From positions 186,001-250,000 of the forward strand of contig NZ_QXFI01000036.1 of NCBI RefSeq assembly GCF_003584135.1: DNA of 64,000 nt, read 5' to 3'. Positions 8,371-18,859 of this stretch are shown piece after piece (the first letter of the stretch is position 1; the number at the start of each line of letters is the position of its first letter). This stretch comes from Flagellimonas pelagia (lineage in GTDB: Bacteria > Bacteroidota > Bacteroidia > Flavobacteriales > Flavobacteriaceae). Made by a program: the position numbers and the translations under genes. A model generated the notes under the pieces. That model saw only the letters and a program-made list of their open reading frames with translations. It was not told where the DNA came from and searched no databases.

Positions 8371-8397
8371 AAAAAGCGGGGCAAGCCCCGCTTTTTT
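8371..8397 (+). terminator. Rho-independent terminator, shared with the convergent gene
   Basis: AAAAAGCGGGGC-AA-GCCCCGCTTTTTT: a near-perfect palindrome between the regulator (stop 8350) and the convergent A2M/TonB-plug gene (stop codon at 8396). Its T tract reaches the stop of that gene, so it is functional mainly for the + strand. Confidence 0.88.
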
Positions 8398-10819
8398 AAT
8401 TTATGATACTCGCCATCCCAATCTTTCCATCCAGCGATATGGTACTCGCTTCAATCTTGATACCAGAATTATCGGAAGGCAGAGGGATCGTTATGGTTGC
8501 CTCTCCGTTTTCGTCAGTCTCCAGTTGTGGGTTCCAATACAGCAAATTGATTTTTTCTTCCTTTCTTCGGGAAAGGCTTTCCTTGTATTCATTAAAATCG
8601 AGAGCGGTGGTGTACCCTTCAAAGACCAATTGACCTTCCTTCCTTCGAATATATTCCAACTCGTTCCCTTTCCGAGTGTAAATGATAAAAACACCTCCAG
8701 AAGCCCTGCTTCCAAAAATGGATGCTTCTGGTCCTTTCAACAATTCTATCCTTTCAACATCCCTATCACTGACCAAGCTCATAATTTCAACAAGAGCACT
8801 TTGGGAACTGGTACCCATCTGCGTTCCGGTCCCTTCTTGGGACAATGGAAAGCCATCCACGACCCATAAAATGGGTCCTACCGCTCCCAACACACTCGCC
8901 TTTGGGTTTAATGTTTCCACACCACTTACTATAACCCCCGGAAGTTCCGCAAGTAGCTGAAGTAAGCTTTTGGGCTTCTCAAAATCCTGATATTTTATTC
9001 GATTTGGAGGCAAATTGATGCCGTACAGGGACGGGGTATATTTTTTCCTTTCAACACTTTTTCCCTCTACTTCCACTTCTCCCAGTTCAATGATTTTTTC
9101 CGATTTATCAATATAGAAAGGTTCCGAAACAACGGTTGGTTTACCTTCTTCTACTTGTTTCGGATTTTCCGCCACATAGGGCATCAAAACCTTTTTTTTC
9201 TGTTTCATCATGGGTATGGGCACAATCTTTACCAATCTGGATTTCACATCATCGCCTTTCGTCCTGGATATTAAGGTGGCCTCCCCTTCTATCTGGATAT
9301 CGTCCAATTTCAATAGTCCCCGGTCATCCGTTTCAACCTCCCCGATCCAAACATCTTTATCATTTGAGGCTACCACCTGAATCGTGGTATTTCTCAATAG
9401 CGTATTGTTCAAATCAAAAGCATGTCCCATAATCTCCAATCCCTTCTGAAATGAAAATTTGATGTCGTTGGTCATGTCTTCTTCCTTGGAAAGGGTCCCA
9501 AACTCATTGGCAGATGACAAAAGGTCCAAATCTTTTAAAAATGTTTTTTTTCTGTAGGTCGACACTTTGCTTTCGTCCAAGATTTCAGAAAAAGTGTATA
9601 AACTGTTTTGTTCCACACTATTTTCATCCAAACTCTTTTCGGTTTCCAAATGATAGCGATTGACACTCACGGCCAGTTGTGATTTTATAGGTGTATTGGT
9701 ATGGTCGGTCACCTTTATTTTATATGTTTTTTGATTGGCATCGGTACCTGAGCCAACAGGTTCTATGTCTATATGAAGTCTAGCCCCGTCTATCCAGATA
9801 GGTCTGTCTGCCAATTCCGAACCAAGGTTGTCCACCAATTTTAAAGTAAAGACACCATGCGGAAAATTGGCTTTGGAAAGCTCCACGTCCAAAGTCCTTC
9901 CATCGCGGAAATTCAATTTCTTTTCAAAATAGGTTATGCCCCCAGACATTCCTATTAATCTCAATTCCGATTTTGGGGCATTGGCCGATGCAGTGATCCG
10001 GATTTTGGCATTGTTTTCATCCAGGTTGTTCACATGTAAAAGATATCCCTCTGTTTCTGCCATCGGAATAGGGAAAAGCGTTCCATCTTCCAATTCCAAT
10101 TGATAAGTACTATCCTTCATCGGTTTAAAAATGGCAGTGCCCAGACCTGAAGAGTAAAAGGAAACATGGGCTACCTCTTGTTTATTTTCATCCAATATTC
10201 TTCCACTTTGAACCATTTTTAGGTTCTGATCCAAAGGGAATTTGATGATGACCCTATTCTCATGATCATTTAAAAATGTCCCACCTTCGGGCATGATGGA
10301 CACCTCGAAAACAGCGTTTGTTATTTCTTTCCCGTTTGTCAAGTCTCCTATCTTGATCTTCTCCCTCGCAACGAAATCAGGACCATAATTCTGCGACCAA
10401 CGGGTGTATGCCTTGACCGCATAGCTGCCGGACTTCATATTTTTAGGGAGTTCCAATTGCCCTCGAACCATGCCATCTACTATTTTATGGAATTGCCGTT
10501 TCAGCAACGTTCCATTGTCATCCAACAATTCCACATTCAACACCCCACTTTTGCTATATCGCTTGGGTTGTTTCTCTGTGGTAAGATATGCCTTGAAAAA
10601 AAGAGGTTCGTCGGCATTAATATGTTCATTGGCAATCTGGAGCATCACACGCTCGGGCCATGATGCGAGGGAATCCCTGAAATTGTCCTGAAAGTCAAAG
10701 GACAACCCGCTCCAATACGGTTTGTTATGATTAAAATCCAAGCTTTGGGCAAGGCCCACGGTAATGTAAAAAAAGAAAATAATAAACGTAAAAAAGAACC
10801 CTCGAACTTTGTTTTTCAT
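8396..10819 (-). CDS. Secreted MG2/A2M-like protein with a TonB receptor plug domain
   Basis: The 807-residue exported protein has a signal peptide ending at VGLAQ. Residues ~50-350 form repeated Ig-like strands of the macroglobulin MG2 type (LFFKAYLTTE; GSYAVKAYTRW). Residues ~590-725 form a TonB-receptor plug (LLQLLAELPGVIVSG, WVVDGFPLS, DVERIELLKGPEASIFGSRASGGVFIIYTRKG). The C-terminus returns to an A2M-like phrase (YWNPQLETDENGEATITIPLP). There is no 22-strand barrel, so it is not a stand-alone transporter. Large proteins of this layout are common in Bacteroidetes and of unknown function; they may bind macromolecules on the outer membrane or cap a barrel encoded elsewhere. A TATATTTA -7-like box lies on its strand at 10900-10907. 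Confidence 0.78.
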   Translation of the reverse strand: MKNKVRGFFFTFIIFFFYITVGLAQSLDFNHNKPYWSGLSFDFQDNFRDSLASWPERVMLQIANEHINADEPLFFKAYLTTEKQPKRYSKSGVLNVELLDDNGTLLKRQFHKIVDGMVRGQLELPKNMKSGSYAVKAYTRWSQNYGPDFVAREKIKIGDLTNGKEITNAVFEVSIMPEGGTFLNDHENRVIIKFPLDQNLKMVQSGRILDENKQEVAHVSFYSSGLGTAIFKPMKDSTYQLELEDGTLFPIPMAETEGYLLHVNNLDENNAKIRITASANAPKSELRLIGMSGGITYFEKKLNFRDGRTLDVELSKANFPHGVFTLKLVDNLGSELADRPIWIDGARLHIDIEPVGSGTDANQKTYKIKVTDHTNTPIKSQLAVSVNRYHLETEKSLDENSVEQNSLYTFSEILDESKVSTYRKKTFLKDLDLLSSANEFGTLSKEEDMTNDIKFSFQKGLEIMGHAFDLNNTLLRNTTIQVVASNDKDVWIGEVETDDRGLLKLDDIQIEGEATLISRTKGDDVKSRLVKIVPIPMMKQKKKVLMPYVAENPKQVEEGKPTVVSEPFYIDKSEKIIELGEVEVEGKSVERKKYTPSLYGINLPPNRIKYQDFEKPKSLLQLLAELPGVIVSGVETLNPKASVLGAVGPILWVVDGFPLSQEGTGTQMGTSSQSALVEIMSLVSDRDVERIELLKGPEASIFGSRASGGVFIIYTRKGNELEYIRRKEGQLVFEGYTTALDFNEYKESLSRRKEEKINLLYWNPQLETDENGEATITIPLPSDNSGIKIEASTISLDGKIGMASIIN

Positions 10820-10973
10820 GATTTTAGTGTTTAGTCAATCACAGGCACCTTACATCACATGGGGGAGGGAATTTGAGATGCTCCTATGTACTATGCTTAA
10901 ATATACAAAAAATTGCTTTGCTATTTTACTTACACCTTTTATGGGATAGTCCTGACATTGACACTTTTGGAAT

Positions 10974-11004
10974 AAAAAAAGCCCCGATTTAAATCGGGGC
11001 TTTT
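10974..11004 (-). terminator. Rho-independent terminator of dnaK
   Basis: A perfect palindrome (AAAAGCCCCGATTT / AAATCGGGGCTTTT) flanked by A and T runs lies just past the dnaK stop, in the gap before the next gene on the same strand. Confidence 0.9.
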
Positions 11005-11032
11005 CTGTTGTTGATTATAACTGAATATGTAT

Positions 11033-12949
11033 TTATTTCACTTCTTCGAAGTCAACGTCTTCCACGTTGTCGCCTTCGGCAGCTCCACCGCCGGCTGCAC
11101 TATCTGCTCCTGCGGAAGTATCGGCTCCATTCGCTTGGGCTGCGTCGGCTTGCGCCTTGTACATTTCCTCGGAAGCTACTTTCCAAGCTTCGTTGATTTT
11201 GTTCAAAGCCGGCTCGATCACTGCAAGGTCCTTGCCTTCATAAGCCTTCTTCAATTCTTCCAAAGCATCTTCAATTGGCTTTTTCTTGTCTGCGGACAAT
11301 TTATCACCAAACTCCTTCAACTGCTTTTCGGTCTGGAAGATCATTCCATCTGCCTCGTTCAACTTATCGGCAGTCTCCTTCGCTTTTTTATCCGCTTCGG
11401 CATTGGCTTCAGCTTCGGCCTTCATCTTTTTGATTTCTTCCTCGGTCAAACCTGAAGAAGCCTCGATTCGGATATCCTGGGTCTTGTTCGTGGCTTTGTC
11501 CGTTGCGGAAACCTTGATGATACCGTTGGCATCAATATCGAAGGTCACCTCAATTTGAGGGGTACCTCTTGGTGCTGGTGGAATACCGTCCAAGTGGAAC
11601 CTTCCGATGGTTTTGTTGTCCCCTGCCATAGGTCTTTCCCCTTGTAGCACGTGGATTTCAACCGAAGGTTGATTATCCGCCGCTGTGGAGAACACCTGTG
11701 ACTTTTTGGTCGGAATGGTCGTGTTGGACTCGATCAATTTGGTCATTACACCACCCATGGTCTCGATACCCAAGGATAGAGGCGTAACATCCAATAGCAA
11801 TACATCCTTCACATCTCCGGTCAATACACCCCCTTGGATAGCGGCACCGATGGCCACCACCTCATCCGGATTCACTCCTTTGGATGGTTTTTTACCGAAG
11901 AATTTTTCAACGGCTTCCTGTACCGCAGGGATACGGGTAGAACCACCTACCAAGATAATCTCGTCTATATCGCTTTTAGAAAGTCCGGCAGACTTCAAGG
12001 CTGTCTCACAAGGAGCAATGGTTCTTTTTACCAAGTCCTCTATCAATTGCTCGAATTTAGCCCTAGTCAACGTTCTCACCAAGTGTTTTGGTCCAGAAGC
12101 TGTAGCCGTCACGTAAGGCAAATTGATCTCTGTCTGTGCAGAAGAGGACAATTCAATTTTGGCTTTTTCGGCGGCTTCACGTAATCTTTGAAGGGCCATG
12201 GGATCTTTTCTAAGATCCATGTCCTCGTCTTTTTTGAACTCTTCGGCCAACCAATCTATGATTTTTTGGTCCACGTCGTCACCACCCAAGTGAGTGTCAC
12301 CGTCCGTGGCCAAAACCTCGAATACACCATCACCCAATTCCAAAATGGAAACGTCGTGCGTACCTCCACCAAAGTCGAATACTACAATCTTTTGGTCTTT
12401 GTGCTTTTTGTCCAAACCGTAGGCCAAAGAAGCTGCGGTTGGCTCATTGATGATACGTTCCACGGTAAGCCCGGCAATTTCACCGGCTTCTTTGGTGGCC
12501 TGTCTTTGGGAGTCGTTAAAGTAAGCAGGAACGGTGATTACCGCCCTGGTCACATCTTGTCCCAAGTAGTCCTCGGCAGTCTTCTTCATTTTTTGAAGGA
12601 TCATGGCCGAAAGTTCTTGTGGGGTATACAAACGACCATCGATATCCACTCTTGGGGTATCGTTATCGCCTTTTACCACTTTGTATGGAACCCTTTCCGC
12701 TTCCTTTTGTGATTCTGAGTATTTGTTACCCATGAATCGCTTAATGGAATAAATCGTTTTGTGTGGATTGGTTACCGCTTGTCTTTTAGCTGGGTCCCCC
12801 ACTTTAATCTCCCCGCCTTCAACAAAGGCAATCATGGATGGGGTTGTACGTTTACCTTCGGCATTTGGAATCACCACTGGTTCGTTACCCTCCATTACAG
12901 AGACACAGGAGTTGGTCGTACCCAAGTCTATACCTATAATTTTGCTCAT
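11033..12949 (-). CDS. dnaK: Chaperone protein DnaK (Hsp70)
   Basis: ATP-dependent cytosolic Hsp70 that binds unfolded peptides and works with DnaJ and GrpE, neither of which is encoded here. The N-terminal ATPase starts [17 protein letters not shown]. It contains [38 protein letters not shown] and [10 protein letters not shown]. The substrate-binding domain begins near [14 protein letters not shown], and the lid ends in a Gly/Ala-rich linker and the EEVK terminus. The frame is open upstream to 13012, but homology starts at [10 protein letters not shown], so ATG at 12949 is used (638 residues). A CTGACA-N3-TGTCAG dyad lies about 80 bp upstream, and clpB has a similar site. Confidence 0.97.
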   Translation of the reverse strand: MSKIIGIDLGTTNSCVSVMEGNEPVVIPNAEGKRTTPSMIAFVEGGEIKVGDPAKRQAVTNPHKTIYSIKRFMGNKYSESQKEAERVPYKVVKGDNDTPRVDIDGRLYTPQELSAMILQKMKKTAEDYLGQDVTRAVITVPAYFNDSQRQATKEAGEIAGLTVERIINEPTAASLAYGLDKKHKDQKIVVFDFGGGTHDVSILELGDGVFEVLATDGDTHLGGDDVDQKIIDWLAEEFKKDEDMDLRKDPMALQRLREAAEKAKIELSSSAQTEINLPYVTATASGPKHLVRTLTRAKFEQLIEDLVKRTIAPCETALKSAGLSKSDIDEIILVGGSTRIPAVQEAVEKFFGKKPSKGVNPDEVVAIGAAIQGGVLTGDVKDVLLLDVTPLSLGIETMGGVMTKLIESNTTIPTKKSQVFSTAADNQPSVEIHVLQGERPMAGDNKTIGRFHLDGIPPAPRGTPQIEVTFDIDANGIIKVSATDKATNKTQDIRIEASSGLTEEEIKKMKAEAEANAEADKKAKETADKLNEADGMIFQTEKQLKEFGDKLSADKKKPIEDALEELKKAYEGKDLAVIEPALNKINEAWKVASEEMYKAQADAAQANGADTSAGADSAAGGGAAEGDNVEDVDFEEVK

Positions 12950-13027
12950 TGTATCTAAGTTATATCTGTTTAAAATTCTTTTTGTCTTCGGACATGAAAT
13001 GTCAATGATCATGCCACGGGCGATAAT

Positions 13028-13042
13028 CTGACAAGGTGTCAG
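13028..13042. promoter_or_regulatory. Inverted repeat upstream of dnaK, candidate heat-shock operator
   Basis: CTGACA-AGG-TGTCAG is a perfect 6-bp dyad in the divergent dnaK/sdaA spacer, 79 bp before the dnaK ATG and about 137 bp before sdaA. The same CTGAC-N4-TGTC arrangement stands upstream of clpB (41420-41432). It is not the CIRCE element. Confidence 0.5.
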
Positions 13043-13178
13043 CTAATTGAGGATATTTTTTTGGAACACCCTTAAATCCAGAACGGTTTGATCAAAAATC
13101 AAAATGAAGCCTTTCCCAATTCGAAATTCTCAATTTTTTAGGTGCAAGATGTTATATTTGAAGGCATAAATTGAACCA

Positions 13179-14603
13179 ATGGAATGTATCAGTGTGTTTG
13201 ACATGCTCAAGATTGGGGTTGGCCCTTCCAGCTCACATACCCTAGGCCCATGGCGTGCCGCGGAACGGTGGATAGCCGAGTTGGAAGAGCAAGGTGTTTT
13301 TGATCAGGTACAGTCCGTTTCGGTTTCCCTTTACGGGTCGCTTTCGCTCACAGGTAAAGGGCATGCCACCGATATTGCCCTGGCCATGGGCCTGTTGGGA
13401 GCCGATCCGGTGACGGTACCCATTGACAGTATTTCAGGAAGTATTGACAGCATAAAAGACCAAGGCAAGATACTTTTTGGTGGAAAACGGGAAGTTCCGT
13501 TTGATTATGCCAAAAATATTTCCTTCAAGAAAGAATTTTTGACCTTTCATGCCAACGGTATTCGCTTCACCGCTCAACTCGCGAATGGGGAGATTTCAGA
13601 AGAAACCTATTATTCCATTGGTGGTGGGTTTGTGGTGAAAGAGGAACTCATCCATTCCAAAGAGAACAAGGAGACCTTCAAAACCTTTCCCTACCCCATT
13701 AAAACAGGGAACGAACTGCTCCATTTCTGTGAGACTGAGAAGAAATCCATTTCAGAGATTGTCATGGAAAACGAGCTGTCCTTGAGAACAGCAACAGAAA
13801 TTGATGAAGGCCTACAAAGCATATGGAACACCATGCTGGAGTGCATGTACGTGGGCTGTCATACCGAAGGCACACTCCCAGGCGGACTCAACGTAAGACG
13901 ACGCGCTTATGACCTACACCAAAAGCTGAAAGGCACGGTCCCCTACTCCAATCCACAGGAATGGCTGGAAGGTATTCGGGATACCGAGGTGAAATTCCGC
14001 CAGATCATCAAATGGGTCAGTTGTTTTGCCCTGAGTGTGAATGAGGTGAATGCATCATTGGGCAGGGTGGTCACCGCTCCCACCAATGGAAGTGCAGGGG
14101 TCATCCCAGCCGTGCTGATGTACTATATGGTCATCGAAAACCACGACGCCAACTTTGATGATGTCAAGCAGTTTCTACTAGTGGCCAGTGAAGTAGGCAG
14201 TATTTTCAAGAAAGGGGCCACCATATCCGCTGCCATGGGTGGTTGTCAGGCTGAAATTGGCGTTTCATCGGCCATGGCCGCTGCGGGATTGACGGAGCTT
14301 ATGGGTGGTACCCCTGAACAGGTATTGATGGCCGCCGAGATTGCCATGGAACACCATCTTGGGCTTACCTGCGACCCTATTGGTGGATTGGTGCAGGTGC
14401 CTTGTATTGAACGCAATGCCATGGGTGCCATAAAAGCTATCAATGCCGCAGAACTGGCATTAGACACCGACCCCAAGGACGCCAAAGTACCTTTGGATAA
14501 GGTGGTGAACACCATGTGGGAAACTGCAAAGGATATGAGTTCCAAATACAAGGAAACCTCCGAAGGAGGTCTTGCTGTTGGGGTATTTTTGAGTGATTGT
14601 TAA
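13179..14603 (+). CDS. sdaA: L-serine ammonia-lyase (serine dehydratase), single-chain, Fe-S type
   Basis: Deaminates L-serine to pyruvate and ammonia using a [4Fe-4S] cluster instead of PLP. The N-terminal beta domain begins [25 protein letters not shown]. The alpha domain has [15 protein letters not shown], the glycine-rich [23 protein letters not shown], and cysteines placed to bind the cluster (GGCQ, CDPIGG and QVPCIERN). Its 474 residues match the fused form. Divergent from dnaK. Its stop TAA overlaps the stop of the convergent NTF2-like gene (14600-14603). The glycine/serine enzyme glyA lies at 38 kb, so serine interconversion is represented twice in the window. Confidence 0.94.
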   Translation: MECISVFDMLKIGVGPSSSHTLGPWRAAERWIAELEEQGVFDQVQSVSVSLYGSLSLTGKGHATDIALAMGLLGADPVTVPIDSISGSIDSIKDQGKILFGGKREVPFDYAKNISFKKEFLTFHANGIRFTAQLANGEISEETYYSIGGGFVVKEELIHSKENKETFKTFPYPIKTGNELLHFCETEKKSISEIVMENELSLRTATEIDEGLQSIWNTMLECMYVGCHTEGTLPGGLNVRRRAYDLHQKLKGTVPYSNPQEWLEGIRDTEVKFRQIIKWVSCFALSVNEVNASLGRVVTAPTNGSAGVIPAVLMYYMVIENHDANFDDVKQFLLVASEVGSIFKKGATISAAMGGCQAEIGVSSAMAAAGLTELMGGTPEQVLMAAEIAMEHHLGLTCDPIGGLVQVPCIERNAMGAIKAINAAELALDTDPKDAKVPLDKVVNTMWETAKDMSSKYKETSEGGLAVGVFLSDC

Positions 14604-15079
14604 TCCAAACACCCTTCTTTTCCCCTAGTGTCTATCAGATACACAATTTTCCATTCCCCATCGAAATCCACCAATTGAAAGGAGTCAATGCCACAGTGGC
14701 TAAAGGTATCGTTCAACCAAAATTCATACCCCACCCAAGCATTGGCCATGGTTCGGTCAATTTGAATGGAAAAGGAAGTCAATTTTTCCTCGAATTTGAT
14801 GCTATCGGGAATACTGACAATGGATTTCAGGAATTCGGAAAACTCCTCGTTTTTGAACAATGTTTTTCCTTCCTGATTTTTACCTGTAGTCTGCAGCACC
14901 ACGTGATCGGCAACCGTTGATTTAATGATGGTGGAATCCTGTTTGTGGAAACCATCAAAAAAAGTCTCGATTACGCCTTTTATCTTTTGCTGGGTTTCCT
15001 CTTCGGATGGATTTGAACCTTGCGCATTAACAGCAATGGCTAAAAGAAACAGTATCAGTGTGCTGAGCAGTTTTCTCAT
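14600..15079 (-). CDS. Exported SnoaL/NTF2-like protein
   Basis: A 159-residue exported protein: signal peptide MRKLLSTLILFLLAIAVNAQ, then an NTF2-like fold suggested by KIKGVIETFFDGFHKQDSTIIKSTVADHVVLQTTGK and the closing strands WVGYEFWLNDTFSHCGIDSFQLVDFDGEWKIVYL. Related Bacteroidetes proteins are annotated as lumazine-binding-like or SnoaL-like; no catalytic residues can be assigned with confidence. The frame is open to 15115, but the signal peptide starts at ATG 15079. It is convergent with sdaA, and the two stop codons share the palindrome TTAA. Confidence 0.7.
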   Translation of the reverse strand: MRKLLSTLILFLLAIAVNAQGSNPSEEETQQKIKGVIETFFDGFHKQDSTIIKSTVADHVVLQTTGKNQEGKTLFKNEEFSEFLKSIVSIPDSIKFEEKLTSFSIQIDRTMANAWVGYEFWLNDTFSHCGIDSFQLVDFDGEWKIVYLIDTRGKEGCLD

Positions 15080-15150
15080 CTCTTTAGTTTTTTGATCGAG
15101 TCCCAAATTAAACAAATCTGCTTACATTTAGCTGGTAAATAAAGAAGATA

Positions 15151-15969
15151 ATGTCTGTTGCAAAAAAAGAATACAAAAGGGTCACGGTAAAGTCTTTGGT
15201 AGAAATGAAACAAACCGGGGAAAAAATCTCCATGCTGACCTCCTATGACTATTCCATGGCAAAAATTGTAGATGCCGCCAATGTAGATGCCATTTTGGTA
15301 GGGGATTCCGCGAGCAATGTCATGGCAGGCCATGAAACTACTTTGCCCATTACCCTCGATCAAATGATATACCACGCTTCTTCGGTGGTACGTGCCGCCA
15401 AAAGAGCATTGGTGGTCGTGGATATTCCTTTTGGGAGTTACCAAGGTGATTCCAAAGAGGCTTTACGGTCGGCCATTAGGATCATGAAGGAGAGTGGCGC
15501 CCATGCCGTAAAGGTAGAAGGTGGTGCAGAGATCAAGATTTCCATCAGCCGGATTCTCGAAGCTGGTATCCCCGTGATGGGACATTTGGGACTTACGCCG
15601 CAATCCATCTACAAATTTGGGACTTACACCGTTAGGGCCAAGGAAGAGGAAGAAGCTGATAAATTGAAGGAGGATGCCAAATTGCTAGAGGAACTGGGTT
15701 GCTTTGCCATCGTTCTTGAAAAAATCCCAGCCAAGTTGGCCAAGGAAGTGGCGGAAAGTGTTTCCATTCCAGTGATAGGCATAGGTGCAGGAGGTGGAGT
15801 CGATGGACAGGTTTTGGTCGTCCACGACATGTTGGGCATGACCCATGAGTTCCACCCAAGGTTCCTCAGAAGATATCTGAATCTTTACGATGAAATGAGT
15901 GCCGCTATCTCCCAATATGTGGATGATGTGAAATCCAAGGATTTTCCCAATGAAGAAGAATCGTATTAA
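15151..15969 (+). CDS. panB: 3-methyl-2-oxobutanoate hydroxymethyltransferase
   Basis: First step of pantothenate synthesis: transfers a hydroxymethyl group from methylene-tetrahydrofolate to ketoisovalerate, giving ketopantoate. Motifs: [18 protein letters not shown], the Mg-binding [44 protein letters not shown], and [22 protein letters not shown]. The 272 residues are the full length. It begins an apparent operon with lspA and an RluA-type pseudouridine synthase. Ketoisovalerate also feeds leucine synthesis (leuA at 18.9 kb), so the two branch enzymes are near each other but in different transcription units. Confidence 0.96.
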   Translation: MSVAKKEYKRVTVKSLVEMKQTGEKISMLTSYDYSMAKIVDAANVDAILVGDSASNVMAGHETTLPITLDQMIYHASSVVRAAKRALVVVDIPFGSYQGDSKEALRSAIRIMKESGAHAVKVEGGAEIKISISRILEAGIPVMGHLGLTPQSIYKFGTYTVRAKEEEEADKLKEDAKLLEELGCFAIVLEKIPAKLAKEVAESVSIPVIGIGAGGGVDGQVLVVHDMLGMTHEFHPRFLRRYLNLYDEMSAAISQYVDDVKSKDFPNEEESY

Positions 15970-15989
15970 TAGTATGTAGTTTGTACCAC

Positions 15990-16484
15990 ATGAAAAAACA
16001 TCTTACCAAAATCTTGATTCTGTTTTTGATATTAGGCAACATCAGTTGTGACCAAGTTTCCAAAAAAATAGTACGGAGCAATGTTAAGCAAGGTGAGTAT
16101 ATCAAATTGATAAATGATAATTTCATTCTTACCAATGTGGAAAACACAGGCGCGGCCTTGGGCTTCGGGCAAAATTTTAATCCCTTGGCAAAGACCATTT
16201 TACTTAAAATGCTTCCCTTGTTGGTTCTCTTTTTGTTGGCTTTTCGAATCCTGACAAAAAAACACATGAACAAATTCTTGGCAATCGCTTTTGCCTTTGT
16301 AATAGGCGGTGGTATTGGGAATTTAATCGACAGGATAGTCTATGGTTCAGTTACAGACTTCTTTCATCTCCGCATTGGGTTTTTTAAAACAGGAATTTTC
16401 AATATGGCAGATGTTTCGGTAACCATTGGTATTTTAATGGTACTTGTCCTTGCCTGGGGGAAAAAGAGTACTGAAATTGCATGA
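15990..16484 (+). CDS. lspA: Lipoprotein signal peptidase (signal peptidase II)
   Basis: Aspartic protease of the inner membrane that cleaves prolipoprotein signal peptides before the lipidated cysteine; many lipoproteins in this window are its likely substrates. Four membrane helices are visible. The catalytic aspartates are in GGGIGNLIDRI and FNMADV, with the conserved NTGAALGF loop and VTDFF. A TTG codon at 15981 would give three extra residues, but ATG at 15990 is preferred (164 residues). The stop overlaps the downstream rluA-like start as ATGA (16481-16484), implying translational coupling. Confidence 0.95.
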   Translation: MKKHLTKILILFLILGNISCDQVSKKIVRSNVKQGEYIKLINDNFILTNVENTGAALGFGQNFNPLAKTILLKMLPLLVLFLLAFRILTKKHMNKFLAIAFAFVIGGGIGNLIDRIVYGSVTDFFHLRIGFFKTGIFNMADVSVTIGILMVLVLAWGKKSTEIA

Positions 16485-17179
16485 GCCTAAAATCTGACAA
16501 ATCCAATCTCCAAGTACTCTTCGAGGACAACCATCTTATTGTCATCAATAAAAGGGTTGGTGACATTGTACAAGGTGATAAAACTGGGGACGCGCCTTTG
16601 AGCGATGTGGTCAAGGAATACCTCAAGGAAAAATATAACAAACCTGGCAACGTGTATTTAGGCGTGGTCCATCGGTTGGACCGCCCCACTTCTGGGCTTG
16701 TTGTTTTTGCCAAAACCTCGAAAGCGCTTCCAAGACTCAACAAACTTTTTTCCGAAGGAAAGACCAAAAAAACGTATTGGGCCTTAGTGAAAAATCCACC
16801 CAAAAAGGAAAGTGCAACACTCACCCATTGGATGGTGCGAAATCCCAAACAGAACAAGTCTTATGCCCATACTAAGGAAGTGCCCAACAGTAAAAAAGCC
16901 ATCCTGGATTACAGGTTGATCCAAAAGCTGGACAGTTATTATTTGTTGGAGATAGATTTAAAAACTGGAAGGCACCATCAAATTAGGGCCCAATTGGCCG
17001 CCATGGGATGCTGGATTAAAGGCGACTTGAAATACGGTGCGGACCGTAGCAACCAAGACGGAGGTATACATTTACATGCTAGAAGCTTGGAGTTGGAACA
17101 TCCCGTTACCAAGGAAACCATCAAATTTGTGGCTCCACTACCAAAAGATCCGCTTTGGGATGCCTGTGCTATCGGGTAA
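16481..17179 (+). CDS. RluA-family 23S rRNA/tRNA pseudouridine synthase
   Basis: Isomerises uridine to pseudouridine in structured RNA. The catalytic motif HRLDRPTSGLVVFAKT carries the invariant aspartate; the GRHHQIRAQLAAMG and GDLKYG segments are also family standards. There is no N-terminal S4 domain, and the 232-residue length fits the short RluA/RsuA-like branch, so the exact target uridine is unknown. It overlaps the lspA stop by 4 nt, and its end overlaps the convergent TPR-like gene by 11 nt (17169-17179). Confidence 0.9.
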   Translation: MSLKSDKSNLQVLFEDNHLIVINKRVGDIVQGDKTGDAPLSDVVKEYLKEKYNKPGNVYLGVVHRLDRPTSGLVVFAKTSKALPRLNKLFSEGKTKKTYWALVKNPPKKESATLTHWMVRNPKQNKSYAHTKEVPNSKKAILDYRLIQKLDSYYLLEIDLKTGRHHQIRAQLAAMGCWIKGDLKYGADRSNQDGGIHLHARSLELEHPVTKETIKFVAPLPKDPLWDACAIG

Positions 17180-18713
17180 GGGTCATGGCCTTTTCCCGAA
17201 TAATTTGCCCCACGGGCTTGTTCTCCAAATGACTTTCCAGCCAAGAAAGGATATCCAGATACAGAAAAGCCCTCTTTTCATAGGGGTGATTCTCGTATTT
17301 CTTCAACTCGTTGTACAACTTTTGGAACTCGTTCTTTAAATCTGTTGGGTAAATGTCCCCAAGGTTTCTCAAGAATTTAATCATTTCTTTTTGCACGGCA
17401 TGTAAGTCGTTCATTTTCAACAAAAACTTATAGGTGCTTTTAAGCTGTACTTCCAAATGATAGTCCATACCTGCCTCATAATGTGCAACCAAGCTCAACA
17501 CCCGGGCGAAGCACATCAAGTCCTCCCGCATTTTTAGATTTTTGTTGGAAATGATCTTTTTCAGATAGACAATGCAGTTCTTGTTGTCTCCATTACCAAA
17601 GTAGAGACAGGCAATTTTATAATAGAGCAGCATAATGTGGTGTTCGTCTATCCTCTCCCTGTGCTTTTTGATTCCGTATTCAATGATATTTACCAAATAG
17701 AGTCCATTATCAAAGGTCCCCTCCAAAAAATGAAGGTTCAATTTATTGGTATTGATATACAAAAATGCCAAGGAAGCAATGTTGTCGTTTTGTGGAAAAT
17801 TGGGATCCTCCACTTGTTCCTCCAACCGTTCTAAGGTTTCCCTGAACTGGGAAGCATATTTCACAAAAAAGAGGGACTCCAATAAATAATGATTCCCTTT
17901 CAAATAGAACACGGGGTTCAGAGGAATCATTCCTTTATTGTCATTGAACAGATCCACCCATTTACTGGCATATTTGTACGCTGACAAAAAGTCCTGGGTC
18001 AAAAGACTGTACCACAAATAGGCTTTGTACAACCATAGTTTCTCCCGGAATCCCAGACTATCGATATCATAACTGGGCAAATGTGTCTCAAAATAATTCT
18101 TTACCGTTTTTAGGTCCTCGTCACTCCGTACATATCCCACCTTCAACATCATACTGTACAACTGAAGGGAAAGGTTGGACAATTTACTGGTCATGACATT
18201 ATGGGCACTGAGTTCCTTGGCCTGTACCGCCAGTTCATCGGCCCGGTCTGGGATGCTTCGGGTAATATATTGGGTCTCGATCACCTTTTCGAGCTCCACA
18301 ATTTCGTAGGCCACATTTTTTTCCTCGTTTTCTATGGCAAAACTTTTGGCCTTGTCCAGAATCTTCAAACTCTGCTTGTAGAGTCCTTTCTGGTATAGGA
18401 TGGTAGCAAAATCCAATTGCTCTCGGATCTGGATTCGAACATTTTGGTTCACCGGGTTCAACCTCAAGCTTACCAAAATTTGTTTGTACAGATGGGCCTT
18501 CAAGTTGGAAAGTTGTGCTTTTTTAACGATGCCGCTTTCCAAAATTTGGCGTTCGTCATACCTCCGCATCTTGTCCAACAGATTAAAAAGGGCCAAAAAC
18601 TTCGCATCCGTATTGACCCCCAATCGGCCAACATACAGCTTAAATTGGCGCTTTTCCGATTTGGAAAGCGATTTTATCAACACGAACAACGCGTCCTTAT
18701 GGGCATTTGTCAT
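17169..18713 (-). CDS. Conserved Bacteroidetes helical-repeat protein of unknown function
   Basis: The 514-residue cytosolic protein has no signal peptide or membrane helix. It is almost entirely helical and resembles degenerate TPR/HEAT arrays (ATILYQKGLYKQSLKILDKAKSFA; YKIACLYFGNGDNKNCIVYLKKII). The N-terminus LFVLIKSLSKSEKRQFKLYVGRL recurs in Flavobacteriia as an uncharacterised protein. A scaffold or protein-binding role is likely from the fold alone; no function is known to me. It is divergent from leuA and convergent with the pseudouridine synthase, overlapping its 3' end. Confidence 0.7.
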   Translation of the reverse strand: MTNAHKDALFVLIKSLSKSEKRQFKLYVGRLGVNTDAKFLALFNLLDKMRRYDERQILESGIVKKAQLSNLKAHLYKQILVSLRLNPVNQNVRIQIREQLDFATILYQKGLYKQSLKILDKAKSFAIENEEKNVAYEIVELEKVIETQYITRSIPDRADELAVQAKELSAHNVMTSKLSNLSLQLYSMMLKVGYVRSDEDLKTVKNYFETHLPSYDIDSLGFREKLWLYKAYLWYSLLTQDFLSAYKYASKWVDLFNDNKGMIPLNPVFYLKGNHYLLESLFFVKYASQFRETLERLEEQVEDPNFPQNDNIASLAFLYINTNKLNLHFLEGTFDNGLYLVNIIEYGIKKHRERIDEHHIMLLYYKIACLYFGNGDNKNCIVYLKKIISNKNLKMREDLMCFARVLSLVAHYEAGMDYHLEVQLKSTYKFLLKMNDLHAVQKEMIKFLRNLGDIYPTDLKNEFQKLYNELKKYENHPYEKRAFLYLDILSWLESHLENKPVGQIIREKAMTLTR

Positions 18714-18859
18714 CGTAAAAAAATCAATTTAAAATATTGTAATTCAGTAAATTAAACTACTCAGTGTGTGATTTAACGTTGTAACAAACATCAGCCTACT
18801 TTTCATCTTCGCCCTACCTTCTCTATTTTCGTATGTCTTAGAAAAAACAGATTGGAATA

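Noticed and set aside
12188..12712. A 174-codon frame antisense to dnaK
   Set aside because: dnaK is unmistakable on the other strand; the frame is a by-product of its codon pattern.
12950..13030. Sigma-54-type promoter before dnaK (TGGCATG-N4-TTGAC)
   Set aside because: The -12 GC pair is missing and no enhancer-binding regulator is nearby; the match is partial.
13179..14603. sdaA as two overlapping subunits or a frameshifted gene
   Set aside because: The frame is continuous and contains both beta and alpha domains of the normal single-chain enzyme.
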